Below, in pieces: positions 28,883 through 36,461 of a stretch of 64,000 nucleotides of DNA (within the stretch, counting starts at the first letter, position 1; each line of letters begins with the position of its first letter). This DNA is from Sphingobacterium sp. UBA4616. Lineage in GTDB: Bacteria > Bacteroidota > Bacteroidia > Sphingobacteriales > Sphingobacteriaceae. The translations under genes and the position numbers were made by a program. The stretch lies in NCBI GenBank assembly GCA_002386525.1, contig DGIS01000034.1, positions 156,487 to 220,486 of the forward strand, written 5' to 3'. Below the pieces are notes generated by a model. That model had not been told where the DNA came from, did not search any database, and saw nothing but the letters and a program-made list of their open reading frames with translations.

Positions 28883-31106
28883 GGTCTTTGGAATTTAAAT
28901 GATCAACGGACTGACTTATGTGCAAATAAGGGGTTGGTTTCTCCTCGATGGCGATCTGTAAACCATATTGCTTCAGTAGATTTTGAATATTTCCAAACTT
29001 TTGCTCTTGTGCTAGCGCAATAGGAAAAGAAAATTTAGCCGGAAAATCAGGTGCTATTCCTGTCCGATCCCAGATCCTATATTCTGTCAATTCCAACGAC
29101 TTTAAATTTTTGAGCGCATTCTCAATGAATAACTTAAAATGCGGTTGGTCACCAAAAGGGACAACGTAGTTTTCGTAACCTTTCTTTGGCGGACGCTGTA
29201 GCGTTCGTGACAATCTGATTTCCGCTTGTTTGATGGTATTCAGCGGGATTAGAATCGGGTAGCGTCTCATTTCACCGTATTGCACGTTTACTTTGAGCCC
29301 AAATTTTCCTTCAATCTGAGCAGCCAGTAACTTTTGCATTTTTATTCTTGCACCATTGATCCCGCTGTCTCTCGGGACGCGCACCATAATGCTAAAATAA
29401 TGCTGCCGCTTCCAATCTTCCAACTGCTTATCTTTGTATAGATCGCCCGTCCAAGTTTCCTTTGGTTTACTTTCTTCCAGATATGAAGTAAAATCAGCTC
29501 CGACATTCCATCTAATCGCGCTCTTTTTGCTTTGGTAGGGATATATTTGGTCTTTATAAGCTTCTCTATAAATACGATCTATGGTTGAATTAATGGCATA
29601 CAGCGATAACGAATCTCTGGTCTTAAACACGTTAAAATTTGTTCCAGTATAGCCTGCAATATATCCAACCAATTTACTATCCTGGCTATCGTAAATAACA
29701 TGATCAGGTAATCCATTATCCTTAGTAAAAAGCGTCGTGTTCGTATCGATTAGCTTAACCTCTGTTTTATTGAAGACTTCAAACTTACTATCGTTTAAAA
29801 CTGCATTGATATTCGCTGTATTGGCATACCCCGCTTTTGGGGTTGCTATAACACGGCCATCTTTGATCCATACCATAAACGGCAACGCTTGATGAGAAAA
29901 TCGAGTCGAGAGGAAGCTATCTTCATAGATTGATTGGTAATCCCACTTAAAATAATTTAATGTTTTCGATATATCTTTCAATCCAATGGTAGTGACAGGT
30001 ATGATGACAACTTTATCTTGATCCCAGTTTTTTTTAAGCGAATCAAGTTTCTTTAAAGAGCCTAAGCAAGGGCTACACCATGGAGCCCAGAATTCTAATA
30101 TAACCAGCTTATTTTTATGCAACGAAAGATTGGCCTGTGATACAGCTTTGGAGCTCCAGTCAACGGATTTGTGCACGTAAGTGTAAAAATCATCGCCGAC
30201 AGGATCACCCACTTTCAACGCCCGAATAGCAGTTAGCCCATCGGCCCCGCTGTCCTTGCGGGGCGTCTGAGCCGATAAACTAAACATAGAAACTAAACAT
30301 AAAAACAAGCAAGTCAAAATGATGCGATAGGCACGCTTATAATCTGCAACAGATAAAAAGCATTTTAAAGCCCGCTGAGCGACCACTTTACTTGTTGCAA
30401 GCAAAGTATCGAGATGCAACGCAAGAGAGCTACACATCACCTTAAAAGACCTCAAAACAGACCGTTTAGGTTCAACTGTATTGGATGACACAGGATCTAC
30501 TACTAATTTCTCAACCAATACCTGATCAATAGGTAACCAACTCCCCCCTTTCTCCCAGCGTTGCTCGAATTTTCTTCGAGTGGGCTTCGGGTCTCCTTCG
30601 GATAAAATACGAGTAACGGTAAAGCAAAACCCGAGGCCGACCGCATGAAAGGCAGGAATTGGGGCGAAGTTGGTCAGGAAAAAGTTCCTAGAAGGTGATA
30701 CCTCTCCCCCTAGTCGGCTGGCCTTCGGCTCAGCTTTGGGATTTCTTTGGGACATGTTCGAGACATGGTCGGGGGCTCTTCGACTCGGCTTCGGCAGGGC
30801 TTCGACTGCGCTTCGGGTAGGAGTCGAAGCGCAGTCGAACAACAGTCGAAGCGTTCCCGAAGAAGAGTCGACGTTGGTACGACGCCGTGTCGAACGATCC
30901 TCAAGCAAAACCCGAAGGCTGCCCGAGGAAACGGCTGTTTTAATTTGGTTTTGAATTTCACTATTAAAGCGCTTTTTTAGTCTAACATTCTTACGCAACA
31001 GTTGCGTAAATCGCGCTATAGCTGCACTTAAGCAGTGCTTCACAGGTACTTTAAATATATAGATTATACAGCCCATTACAAAGGCTAAAAATTTCAGGAT
31101 ATTCAT
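28869..31106 (-). CDS. TlpA-like thioredoxin protein whose N-terminal part holds a palindromic repeat
   Basis: The full frame has 745 residues. Residues about 256-280 are a signal-peptide-like segment ending SLSAQ, followed by a thioredoxin domain with WCSPC at 343-347 and a C-terminal region (about 420-745) of unknown function. Residues 1-50 are a separate hydrophobic and basic segment (MNILKFLAFVMGCIIYIFKVP). Residues about 51-190 are encoded by a CTTCGG-rich palindromic repeat and are Ser/Arg/Pro-rich, unlike any domain. The functional protein could begin at an ATG at 30437, with residues 1-223 then being untranslated or a degraded gene. It is upstream of and overlaps SusC, so it probably serves this operon. 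Confidence 0.75.
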   Translation of the reverse strand: MNILKFLAFVMGCIIYIFKVPVKHCLSAAIARFTQLLRKNVRLKKRFNSEIQNQIKTAVSSGSLRVLLEDRSTRRRTNVDSSSGTLRLLFDCASTPTRSAVEALPKPSRRAPDHVSNMSQRNPKAEPKASRLGGEVSPSRNFFLTNFAPIPAFHAVGLGFCFTVTRILSEGDPKPTRRKFEQRWEKGGSWLPIDQVLVEKLVVDPVSSNTVEPKRSVLRSFKVMCSSLALHLDTLLATSKVVAQRALKCFLSVADYKRAYRIILTCLFLCLVSMFSLSAQTPRKDSGADGLTAIRALKVGDPVGDDFYTYVHKSVDWSSKAVSQANLSLHKNKLVILEFWAPWCSPCLGSLKKLDSLKKNWDQDKVVIIPVTTIGLKDISKTLNYFKWDYQSIYEDSFLSTRFSHQALPFMVWIKDGRVIATPKAGYANTANINAVLNDSKFEVFNKTEVKLIDTNTTLFTKDNGLPDHVIYDSQDSKLVGYIAGYTGTNFNVFKTRDSLSLYAINSTIDRIYREAYKDQIYPYQSKKSAIRWNVGADFTSYLEESKPKETWTGDLYKDKQLEDWKRQHYFSIMVRVPRDSGINGARIKMQKLLAAQIEGKFGLKVNVQYGEMRRYPILIPLNTIKQAEIRLSRTLQRPPKKGYENYVVPFGDQPHFKLFIENALKNLKSLELTEYRIWDRTGIAPDFPAKFSFPIALAQEQKFGNIQNLLKQYGLQIAIEEKPTPYLHISQSVDHLNSKDHENL
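30540..30955. repeat. CTTCGG-rich palindromic repeat region inside a coding frame
   Basis: This block is rich in CTTCGG/CCGAAG and TTCGAC/GTCGAA words and is clearly more GC-rich than its flanks. At its heart a 15-bp perfect stem (30801-30815 with 30825-30839) encloses a 9-base loop. Several reading frames stay open on both strands because the words contain few stop codons. It resembles the REP-like intergenic repeats of Sphingobacteriaceae, but here lies within the TlpA-like reading frame. Confidence 0.75.
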
Positions 31107-31117
31107 TATTTAGTTTA

Positions 31118-31501
31118 TTATTGGTTTTGAGAAAGCTGATAAAAAAAATCAAAGATTTCCTTGCTACTTTCGAGTTCGCAAGCAATAAATCTGTTGCTTC
31201 GGAGAAATGAAATTTCTACCTCCGATAGATTGATCTTTTTGTAATGAATTAGAAAATATGCCATTACCATGCGAAACAATGCGACGGAGAAATTTTGTAC
31301 ATCTGTTGTACTGATAGTAGGATTAACTCCTCTTTCTCGATCGAAATAGATAGTCAGCAACTCTACTAGATGATTGCGACAAGTGTCCATATCATACTTA
31401 GTCCAAAAATCTTTAATACAGACTACTGGATCATACTCCAAATGATGGATTTCGTACATCGCCAGGTCAAAGGCGACCAGTTTCTTTAAAAGCTCTTTCA
31501 T
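31118..31501 (-). CDS. Hypothetical protein heading the TlpA-SusC-SusD operon
   Basis: The frame reaches 31561, but the ATG at 31501 (MKELLKKLVAF) is the better start. The 127-residue product is helical, without signal peptide. It contains AFDLAMYEIHHLEYDP and a hydrophobic patch (SVALFRMVMAYFLIHYKK). It lies 11 bases upstream of the TlpA-like frame on the same strand. I do not recognise the family; a small regulatory or anchoring protein specific to this operon type is possible. Confidence 0.5.
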   Translation of the reverse strand: MKELLKKLVAFDLAMYEIHHLEYDPVVCIKDFWTKYDMDTCRNHLVELLTIYFDRERGVNPTISTTDVQNFSVALFRMVMAYFLIHYKKINLSEVEISFLRSNRFIACELESSKEIFDFFYQLSQNQ

Positions 31502-31768
31502 TTTTTTGGCTTTTGAGGGTGTATATCTGCATGGATTCTTTGAAAAAATGGGAAAAAGCAACCCCTATCGAGTTCAAAGTCTCAACACAGCCTACACTGT
31601 TAAAAAATTTATTAACTAAACCTCAGAATGCCGTTTTACTCTTTTCGTTACTGGTTAAATATATATTCGTCACGGACATCCACAATGATTGGAAGAACCG
31701 ACCCTTTGTTGTGTTACGACAATATTTTGAATAGAAAGTTGCCAGCAATAAAAAGTTTGCCTAAATTT

Positions 31769-31942
31769 ATGGTGCAAAACAATTATTTAGTACTAGCCAT
31801 CTTCATTGCCTTTTTTCTCTATTTATATATTGATAAGGGTCGGTGGCAGACACGCTTAAGGGAAGTATCGCTATTCTTTTGGATAAGAATAACGAACCAT
31901 TTTTATTGGCTCCTCTCCTTTTACGTGCTGTGGTATGATTAA
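31769..31942 (+). CDS. Small membrane protein (57 residues), tentative
   Basis: From the ATG at 31769 a 57-residue frame has two hydrophobic segments (about residues 6-20 and 35-55) separated by a basic loop (DKGRWQTRLREV). A strong terminator begins 5 bases after its stop, which favours a real transcript. The frame can be extended upstream to 31628, but that part has no signal-like order. No family is recognised. Confidence 0.35.
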   Translation: MVQNNYLVLAIFIAFFLYLYIDKGRWQTRLREVSLFFWIRITNHFYWLLSFYVLWYD

Positions 31943-31946
31943 ATGC

Positions 31947-31967
31947 TTAATCCGGCGCTCGGATTAA
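31947..31967 (+). terminator. Terminator after small membrane protein
   Basis: A perfect 8-bp stem (TTAATCCG/CGGATTAA) with a 5-base loop is followed by ATTTCT. It immediately follows the stop codon at 31942. Confidence 0.5.
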
Positions 31968-32121
31968 ATTTCTGAAATGTTGCTTAGCGGAATACCGAGT
32001 AAGTCGATCCTTGATCTGGTACTGGTGAATTAAGGTTTTAAAAAATGTCGTTCTCATAAACTTATTTGTTATGATATGAACGGTGTATTTTCAAAGTGTG
32101 GAGAAACCTTGAAAAATACAA

Positions 32122-32218
32122 GGGGCGGCCCGCACTTTAGACCTGAAGGTGACTAGCCTTTTAATCTAGGTCCCGAAGGACTTCGACGCAATCTCTAAAG
32201 TATACGCGACACCGCCCG
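32122..32218 (+). ncRNA. Candidate structured non-coding RNA
   Basis: Ninety-seven bases of higher GC than their surroundings fold into one coherent structure. GGGCGG (32123-32128) pairs with CCGCCC (32212-32217); CGC (32131-32133) with GCG (32206-32208); ACTTTAGA (32134-32141) with TCTAAAGT (32194-32201). This long stem encloses small hairpins: ACC-TGAA-GGT (32141-32150), a CTAG/CTAG stem (32153-32169), and GTCC-CGAA-GGAC (32170-32181). A T-rich run (GCATGCTTTTATTTT) follows on the plus strand, which suggests plus-strand transcription and termination, but the reverse strand folds similarly. I recognise no known RNA family (not tRNA, tmRNA, SRP RNA or a riboswitch I know). No open frame overlaps it. 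Confidence 0.5.
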
Positions 32219-32375
32219 CATGCTTTTATTTTGAGTTACAAAGGTAACATTTTTTTAAGCATGGGACGATTTCACGGTTCTCTCGAGATAAATTAGTCGT
32301 TTACAGGTCGAGATACATCGTTAATCAAGGCTAAAAGCCATGAATTTCAAATCGTTTAAACAAATATACGAATAC

Positions 32376-32409
32376 AATTCCATTTTAACAAAATAAATAA
32401 AATGGAATT
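32376..32409. promoter_or_regulatory. Inverted repeat, probable operator of the helix-turn-helix gene
   Basis: Two perfect 11-bp arms (AATTCCATTTT and AAAATGGAATT) are separated by 12 bases and end 17 bases before the start codon at 32426. The position, overlapping the expected promoter and leader, fits autoregulation by the HTH protein encoded just downstream. The rest of 31968-32425 contains the structured RNA candidate and otherwise no gene. Confidence 0.5.
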
Positions 32410-32425
32410 TTCAAAATAAATATAC

Positions 32426-32950
32426 ATGACAATGGATGAAGATAAGTTACTCGAAATAGAGGTGGCTAATTTTGGAAATTACGTATTATCACGAAAATTG
32501 TCCTCGGGGTTACCGAATAAAGAATTTGCATCTCTAACAGATATGACTGGCGGAGAAATAAGCAAAATAATCAATAAAAAAAAGAAAAGCGTTTCTGTGC
32601 ACTCGTTCCATAAAATTACTGTATTCTCGGGTGACATTATCGAAAATGCTATCAAAGCCGTATATACCCATAGAAATTTAGAGTTAAAAAACGGAGAAGA
32701 AATCGAAGAAAGAAGCAACTTCGGCATTTTCATGAGAAATGAAGTTGAAGTTCAAGGTAAGAACATGTTTGATTATATTTTGAACAAAACAGGAATTGAT
32801 AAGAAGAGACTAACCGATATATATTACAATGGAGGCACGCCAGAGCCTTATGAATTCATCCTTATTGAAAAAGCAACTGGAAGAAAGATGGGTGAATTAA
32901 TTGAAAAATATGTTCTAAAGTATCCGATTAAGAAGAGGGGGGATGATTGA
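32426..32950 (+). CDS. Helix-turn-helix protein, XRE-like
   Basis: The 174-residue protein has an N-terminal HTH-like segment (about residues 28-58: LPNKEFASLTDMTGGEISKIINKKKKSVSVHSFHKI, the turn at TGGEISKI) and a second, similar helical unit near the C-terminus (about 118-160: LNKTGIDKKRLTDIYYNG), as in proteins with two degenerate XRE folds. It could be a repressor of the gene next door or of itself: a strong inverted repeat precedes its start. It stands at the left end of the AT-rich defence island, 190 bases before the PutAbiC-like gene. Confidence 0.6.
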   Translation: MTMDEDKLLEIEVANFGNYVLSRKLSSGLPNKEFASLTDMTGGEISKIINKKKKSVSVHSFHKITVFSGDIIENAIKAVYTHRNLELKNGEEIEERSNFGIFMRNEVEVQGKNMFDYILNKTGIDKKRLTDIYYNGGTPEPYEFILIEKATGRKMGELIEKYVLKYPIKKRGDD

Positions 32951-33139
32951 TTTGGAAAAATACAATTCGGAGGTTAGTATAAAGCTCTTCTTTCGAAGCT
33001 TTGAATTGATCAAGAAAACTGTGCGAATTGTTTGAAAGTAAAAAACAGTGCTAAATCAGAAACGACAAAGTATACCAAACTATAACTTGCTAGTTTGACT
33101 ATTTTTCTATTATTAACCAAATAAATAATTGATTGACTC

Positions 33140-34462
33140 ATGAATACTGATAGTCTATTTTCAGTATGGTTCCTAGGCATTCTTATTCCTGTATTAGGAC
33201 TATTTGCTATAATTGTTGGAACTTATCTTTTAACTAAGCGACATTATAAAGTTCAAGAAAATAGAAGCAGTATGTCTTTTTGGACAATATTCTTTTTATT
33301 GATTAGCATAGGCTTTGTTCTTCTAGCTTTTTTAGCTCCATATATTTATATTAATGTAAGTAGTCTAAAGGATATAAATTATGATAGAACTGGAGTAATT
33401 GGCGATACAATTGGAGGGTTAATGAATCCATTTATAGGTATAGCTGCAGTAATCGTGACCGGGTTAGCATTCTATGCGCAATATCAAGCTAATAAACAAG
33501 TGCAAGATCAGTTTAGATTGCAGCAATTCGAGTCCCAATTCTATAAATTGTTAGACTTCCATAGAGAGAATGTCTCAAATATGGAATTTGAATTGTATAA
33601 AGAACTAGCTTCTGGAAATAAAGTTTTTAAACTTATAGTAAATCAAATTGAGAATGCATTTTATGAAATATTACCCTTAATCGAAAATAAAGAAATAAAA
33701 GATTTAGTAGTTCAAGAACATTTAACTACTCTTAATTTCATTAAAAAGTATAGAAGGAGTATAAGCTTAAATCAATTAATTGCCTTGGATATTGCCTATA
33801 CAGTGACTTTTTTAGGAATTTCAAATAGAGATCAATATGCGTTAATAAGGAGACTAAAAGACAGGTATGAGGTTAACTTAGTGAAAAATGTGTATCATTT
33901 ATTACGGCTCAAACTAGCAGATTTTTCTTTTCATAAACAGTTTTCAACCATTGCAAAAAATGCTAGTTCTGATGTTGATTTTGAAAAATTAAAGAAAGAG
34001 TGGCAAGCGTCCATTGAAGATGAATATTATATGCAAGAACTTTATCGAAATATTGATTACGAAAACATTAATGAATATGAGATTAATGAAGTTGCTTATG
34101 ATTCTTTAAAAAGTCGCAATTCTGTTAAATATTATGGAGGGCATCAATATCGATTGGGACATTATTTTAGAAACCTATTTCATACTTTTAAATTGATTGA
34201 TACATCATCTTTTTTAACAGATTCAGACAAGAAAAATTATTCCAGGATAGTCAGAGCTCAACTTTCTTCATATGAATTATATCTTTTATTCTTTAATTCT
34301 TTAAGTTTTTTTGGAAAAGAATGGGAATTTAGCTCCTTGGATAAAATGGAAAAATGCATTATAACTAAATATGAGGTTTTAAAAAATATTCCTGATATAA
34401 GTGTATATAACCAAATTAATATACCTAATTACTATCCAGATATAAACTATGATTTTAGATAA
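33140..34462 (+). CDS. Putative phage abortive-infection membrane protein (PutAbiC-like)
   Basis: The 440-residue protein has three hydrophobic segments (about residues 8-31, 47-71 and 95-113). The conserved GDTIGGLMNP lies at 88-97, followed by AFYAQYQANKQ and QFESQFYKLLDFHREN (129-144), then a long soluble helical part. This arrangement matches the putative abortive-infection family related to lactococcal AbiC. Such proteins are thought to kill or arrest the infected cell. The gene is very AT-rich compared with the SusC genes, which suggests horizontal acquisition. It lies next to the HTH gene on the same strand and convergent to the HNH gene. Confidence 0.75.
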   Translation: MNTDSLFSVWFLGILIPVLGLFAIIVGTYLLTKRHYKVQENRSSMSFWTIFFLLISIGFVLLAFLAPYIYINVSSLKDINYDRTGVIGDTIGGLMNPFIGIAAVIVTGLAFYAQYQANKQVQDQFRLQQFESQFYKLLDFHRENVSNMEFELYKELASGNKVFKLIVNQIENAFYEILPLIENKEIKDLVVQEHLTTLNFIKKYRRSISLNQLIALDIAYTVTFLGISNRDQYALIRRLKDRYEVNLVKNVYHLLRLKLADFSFHKQFSTIAKNASSDVDFEKLKKEWQASIEDEYYMQELYRNIDYENINEYEINEVAYDSLKSRNSVKYYGGHQYRLGHYFRNLFHTFKLIDTSSFLTDSDKKNYSRIVRAQLSSYELYLLFFNSLSFFGKEWEFSSLDKMEKCIITKYEVLKNIPDISVYNQINIPNYYPDINYDFR

Positions 34463-34526
34463 AATTATAAAATTGCGTCAGATTATTGAATTTTCAATAG
34501 CTTGATAAAAACCATCCATTTGCTAT

Positions 34527-35636
34527 TTATTTAAATACTTCTTCTCTGTGGTATTTCATATATCTTTTGTTATCTTTTGTTAATTCTATACTCATGTTAT
34601 TGTTTATTCCAAATATTTCAGGTTTAGACAGTCGTTTTGATATAATCACCTTACCATCTTCATCAAAGGAAATGTATCCTCTATCAAAAAGTTTGTCATA
34701 GTTTGGGAGTAAAAGCAAACCGTTTCCTGGGTCTATCTTTTCATGATTATCGCACTTGCACCAAGGTTTAATATGCGAAGCAATTAATAGAGATACATCT
34801 GAATACTTTGAAATAGAACATCCATTCCAAATATCAATAAGCTCTTTTCGAAATTGCCCCTGACCGATCCGCGCAAGAATTAATTTTTCCTTTTCTTGAT
34901 CATCGCTTTTAATTATTTCAATGATGTCTTTGGAGGTTGTGTCTTGATTGTCTGATACATATTCGATTAAAAGATGTAAAACCCTATAATAAATTTTATT
35001 TATTCTCAAATTTTTCTGAATCTTTTTTAATTCACTTACATCTTTGATCATATAGATAGATTCGGAATCAATCTTATCTTTAAGATCATTTGAAATACTT
35101 TTTATTGCACTTATATATTCATATGGCGTCTGTATATCCTGATGATTTTCCAAGAGCCAATTAGCAAAAAGAGCTTCTTCTGCTTCGGTAGGATGATTTC
35201 GATTATTAAGGTAGTTTTTGATTGACATTAATAAATCATCAACAGCTTGATTGGTTCGAGTATTTGTCCACGCCGGGGCATTATCAAATAAATCTATCGA
35301 ATTAGGCTGATTAAAGTTCGATAAAGTATTTAAAGGAGACGATTTACCTGTTACAAAACCAATTTCTGAGTCGACTCTATCTGACAGCGGTTTTATGTAG
35401 AATTTTTTTGCACGAACTTTGTATCCATTATCCTCCAATTTTTCAATTAATCGAGGATGAATAAATTTTAATTCTCTTTCTTTTTTATTTTGATGGTGTG
35501 GTTTTTGTTCTTTTTCGAATACAAATCCTACATCAAGCATCTTTTGTCTCAAGGAGTTATATATTACGTCCCTACTTTTAAAGAAAGAACTTTCAGTGAT
35601 TTTTGAAATTTCGTTAAACATAATAGGCTTAGGCAT
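34527..35636 (-). CDS. HNH endonuclease (HNH_2 type)
   Basis: The 369-residue protein has an N-terminal DNA-binding-like region and a C-terminal HNH_2 nuclease domain: ARIGQGQFRKELIDIWNGC (256-273), ASHIKPW with His 288, and DPGNGLLLLPNYDKLFDRG with Asn 305 and the FDRG turn, the expected betabeta-alpha metal layout. The family cleaves DNA and is frequent in defence islands and as stand-alone restriction enzymes. One loop residue pattern (CSISKYSD in place of the more usual C.VTG..D) is unusual but the catalytic residues are present. It is transcribed opposite to PutAbiC and lies next to the type I system. Confidence 0.85.
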   Translation of the reverse strand: MPKPIMFNEISKITESSFFKSRDVIYNSLRQKMLDVGFVFEKEQKPHHQNKKERELKFIHPRLIEKLEDNGYKVRAKKFYIKPLSDRVDSEIGFVTGKSSPLNTLSNFNQPNSIDLFDNAPAWTNTRTNQAVDDLLMSIKNYLNNRNHPTEAEEALFANWLLENHQDIQTPYEYISAIKSISNDLKDKIDSESIYMIKDVSELKKIQKNLRINKIYYRVLHLLIEYVSDNQDTTSKDIIEIIKSDDQEKEKLILARIGQGQFRKELIDIWNGCSISKYSDVSLLIASHIKPWCKCDNHEKIDPGNGLLLLPNYDKLFDRGYISFDEDGKVIISKRLSKPEIFGINNNMSIELTKDNKRYMKYHREEVFK

Positions 35637-35744
35637 ATCTTAATATTCTATGTAATTAATATAACTTTTGGGCTATATTCATTGTAATGATTATACTTAT
35701 TTTGTAAAACAACAATCAACCATACTTATTTTATATTCTTCCGT

Positions 35745-36461
35745 CTATTTAATCGAAAAAGATATATTCCCAATCGGCAACTCATTCAATAGTTTCTTCT
35801 GCACGCGCCAGTTTGGCAAATACTGGTCCATCAATGAAACAAACCGTTTGTTATGATTGCGCTCTATCAAATGTACGAGTTCGTGTACTACAATATATTC
35901 GATACAGAATAAAGGCTTTTTAGCAAGTTCAATATTAAACCACAACCGTTGGGAGCTCACCGCGCAGCTGCCCCACTTGGTTTTCATGGAGCGTATTTTA
36001 AAATCGGGAACTTCAAGCGCCATTTCTTTACTGTATTTTATAATATAGGCTTGTAATTGCTTGCGAAGCTCTCGGCGATAAAACTGGTAAACAATTTTTT
36101 CTTTAAGATTCCGATCATCGGGATCTGTACACTGGACAATTAGCCTGTTACTACTGATGACAATACTATTACGGTATCCTTTCACTACGTTCAACAGATA
36201 GCGTTTACCTAAAAACTGATGGCTCTCTTGTGTAATGTATTCTCTTGCTTGTTCCCTATCCTGACTTCTGATTTTTATCTGCTCCTTTTTAATCCAACCG
36301 AGCTTAGTAGCGGCATAAATCTTGACTTTTTCTAAATCGTAAAAATCCGGTGAAGAGATGGTTACTCTTCCATCTGGAGGATGAACACTCAAATGCAGAT
36401 TTTTGATAGCTTTGAAGGTGACTTCAATAGCCACTGACCCGATATGTATCATACAATCCAT
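35745..36461 (-). CDS. YgjP-like (DUF45) zinc metallopeptidase
   Basis: The 238-residue protein carries TKWGSC (about 161-166) and the zinc motif HELVHLIERNHNKRF, with His 193, Glu 194, His 197 and probably His 203, the layout of the YgjP/WLM-type metallopeptidases. The start codon overlaps the HsdR stop by one base, so it is translated as the last gene of the restriction operon. YgjP-like genes are often found directly after hsdR in such operons; their role there is not established, perhaps protein turnover or a phage-triggered step. Confidence 0.88.
   Translation of the reverse strand: MDCMIHIGSVAIEVTFKAIKNLHLSVHPPDGRVTISSPDFYDLEKVKIYAATKLGWIKKEQIKIRSQDREQAREYITQESHQFLGKRYLLNVVKGYRNSIVISSNRLIVQCTDPDDRNLKEKIVYQFYRRELRKQLQAYIIKYSKEMALEVPDFKIRSMKTKWGSCAVSSQRLWFNIELAKKPLFCIEYIVVHELVHLIERNHNKRFVSLMDQYLPNWRVQKKLLNELPIGNISFSIK

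Noticed and set aside
30670..30980. Overlapping frames on both strands in the CTTCGG repeat
   Set aside because: The repeat words contain few stop codons in any frame, so open frames are expected by chance there.
32122..32218. Known riboswitch at the structured RNA candidate
   Set aside because: Conserved cores of TPP, cobalamin, SAM, glycine, c-di-GMP and fluoride riboswitches as I remember them are not present, and the next gene is 200 bases away.
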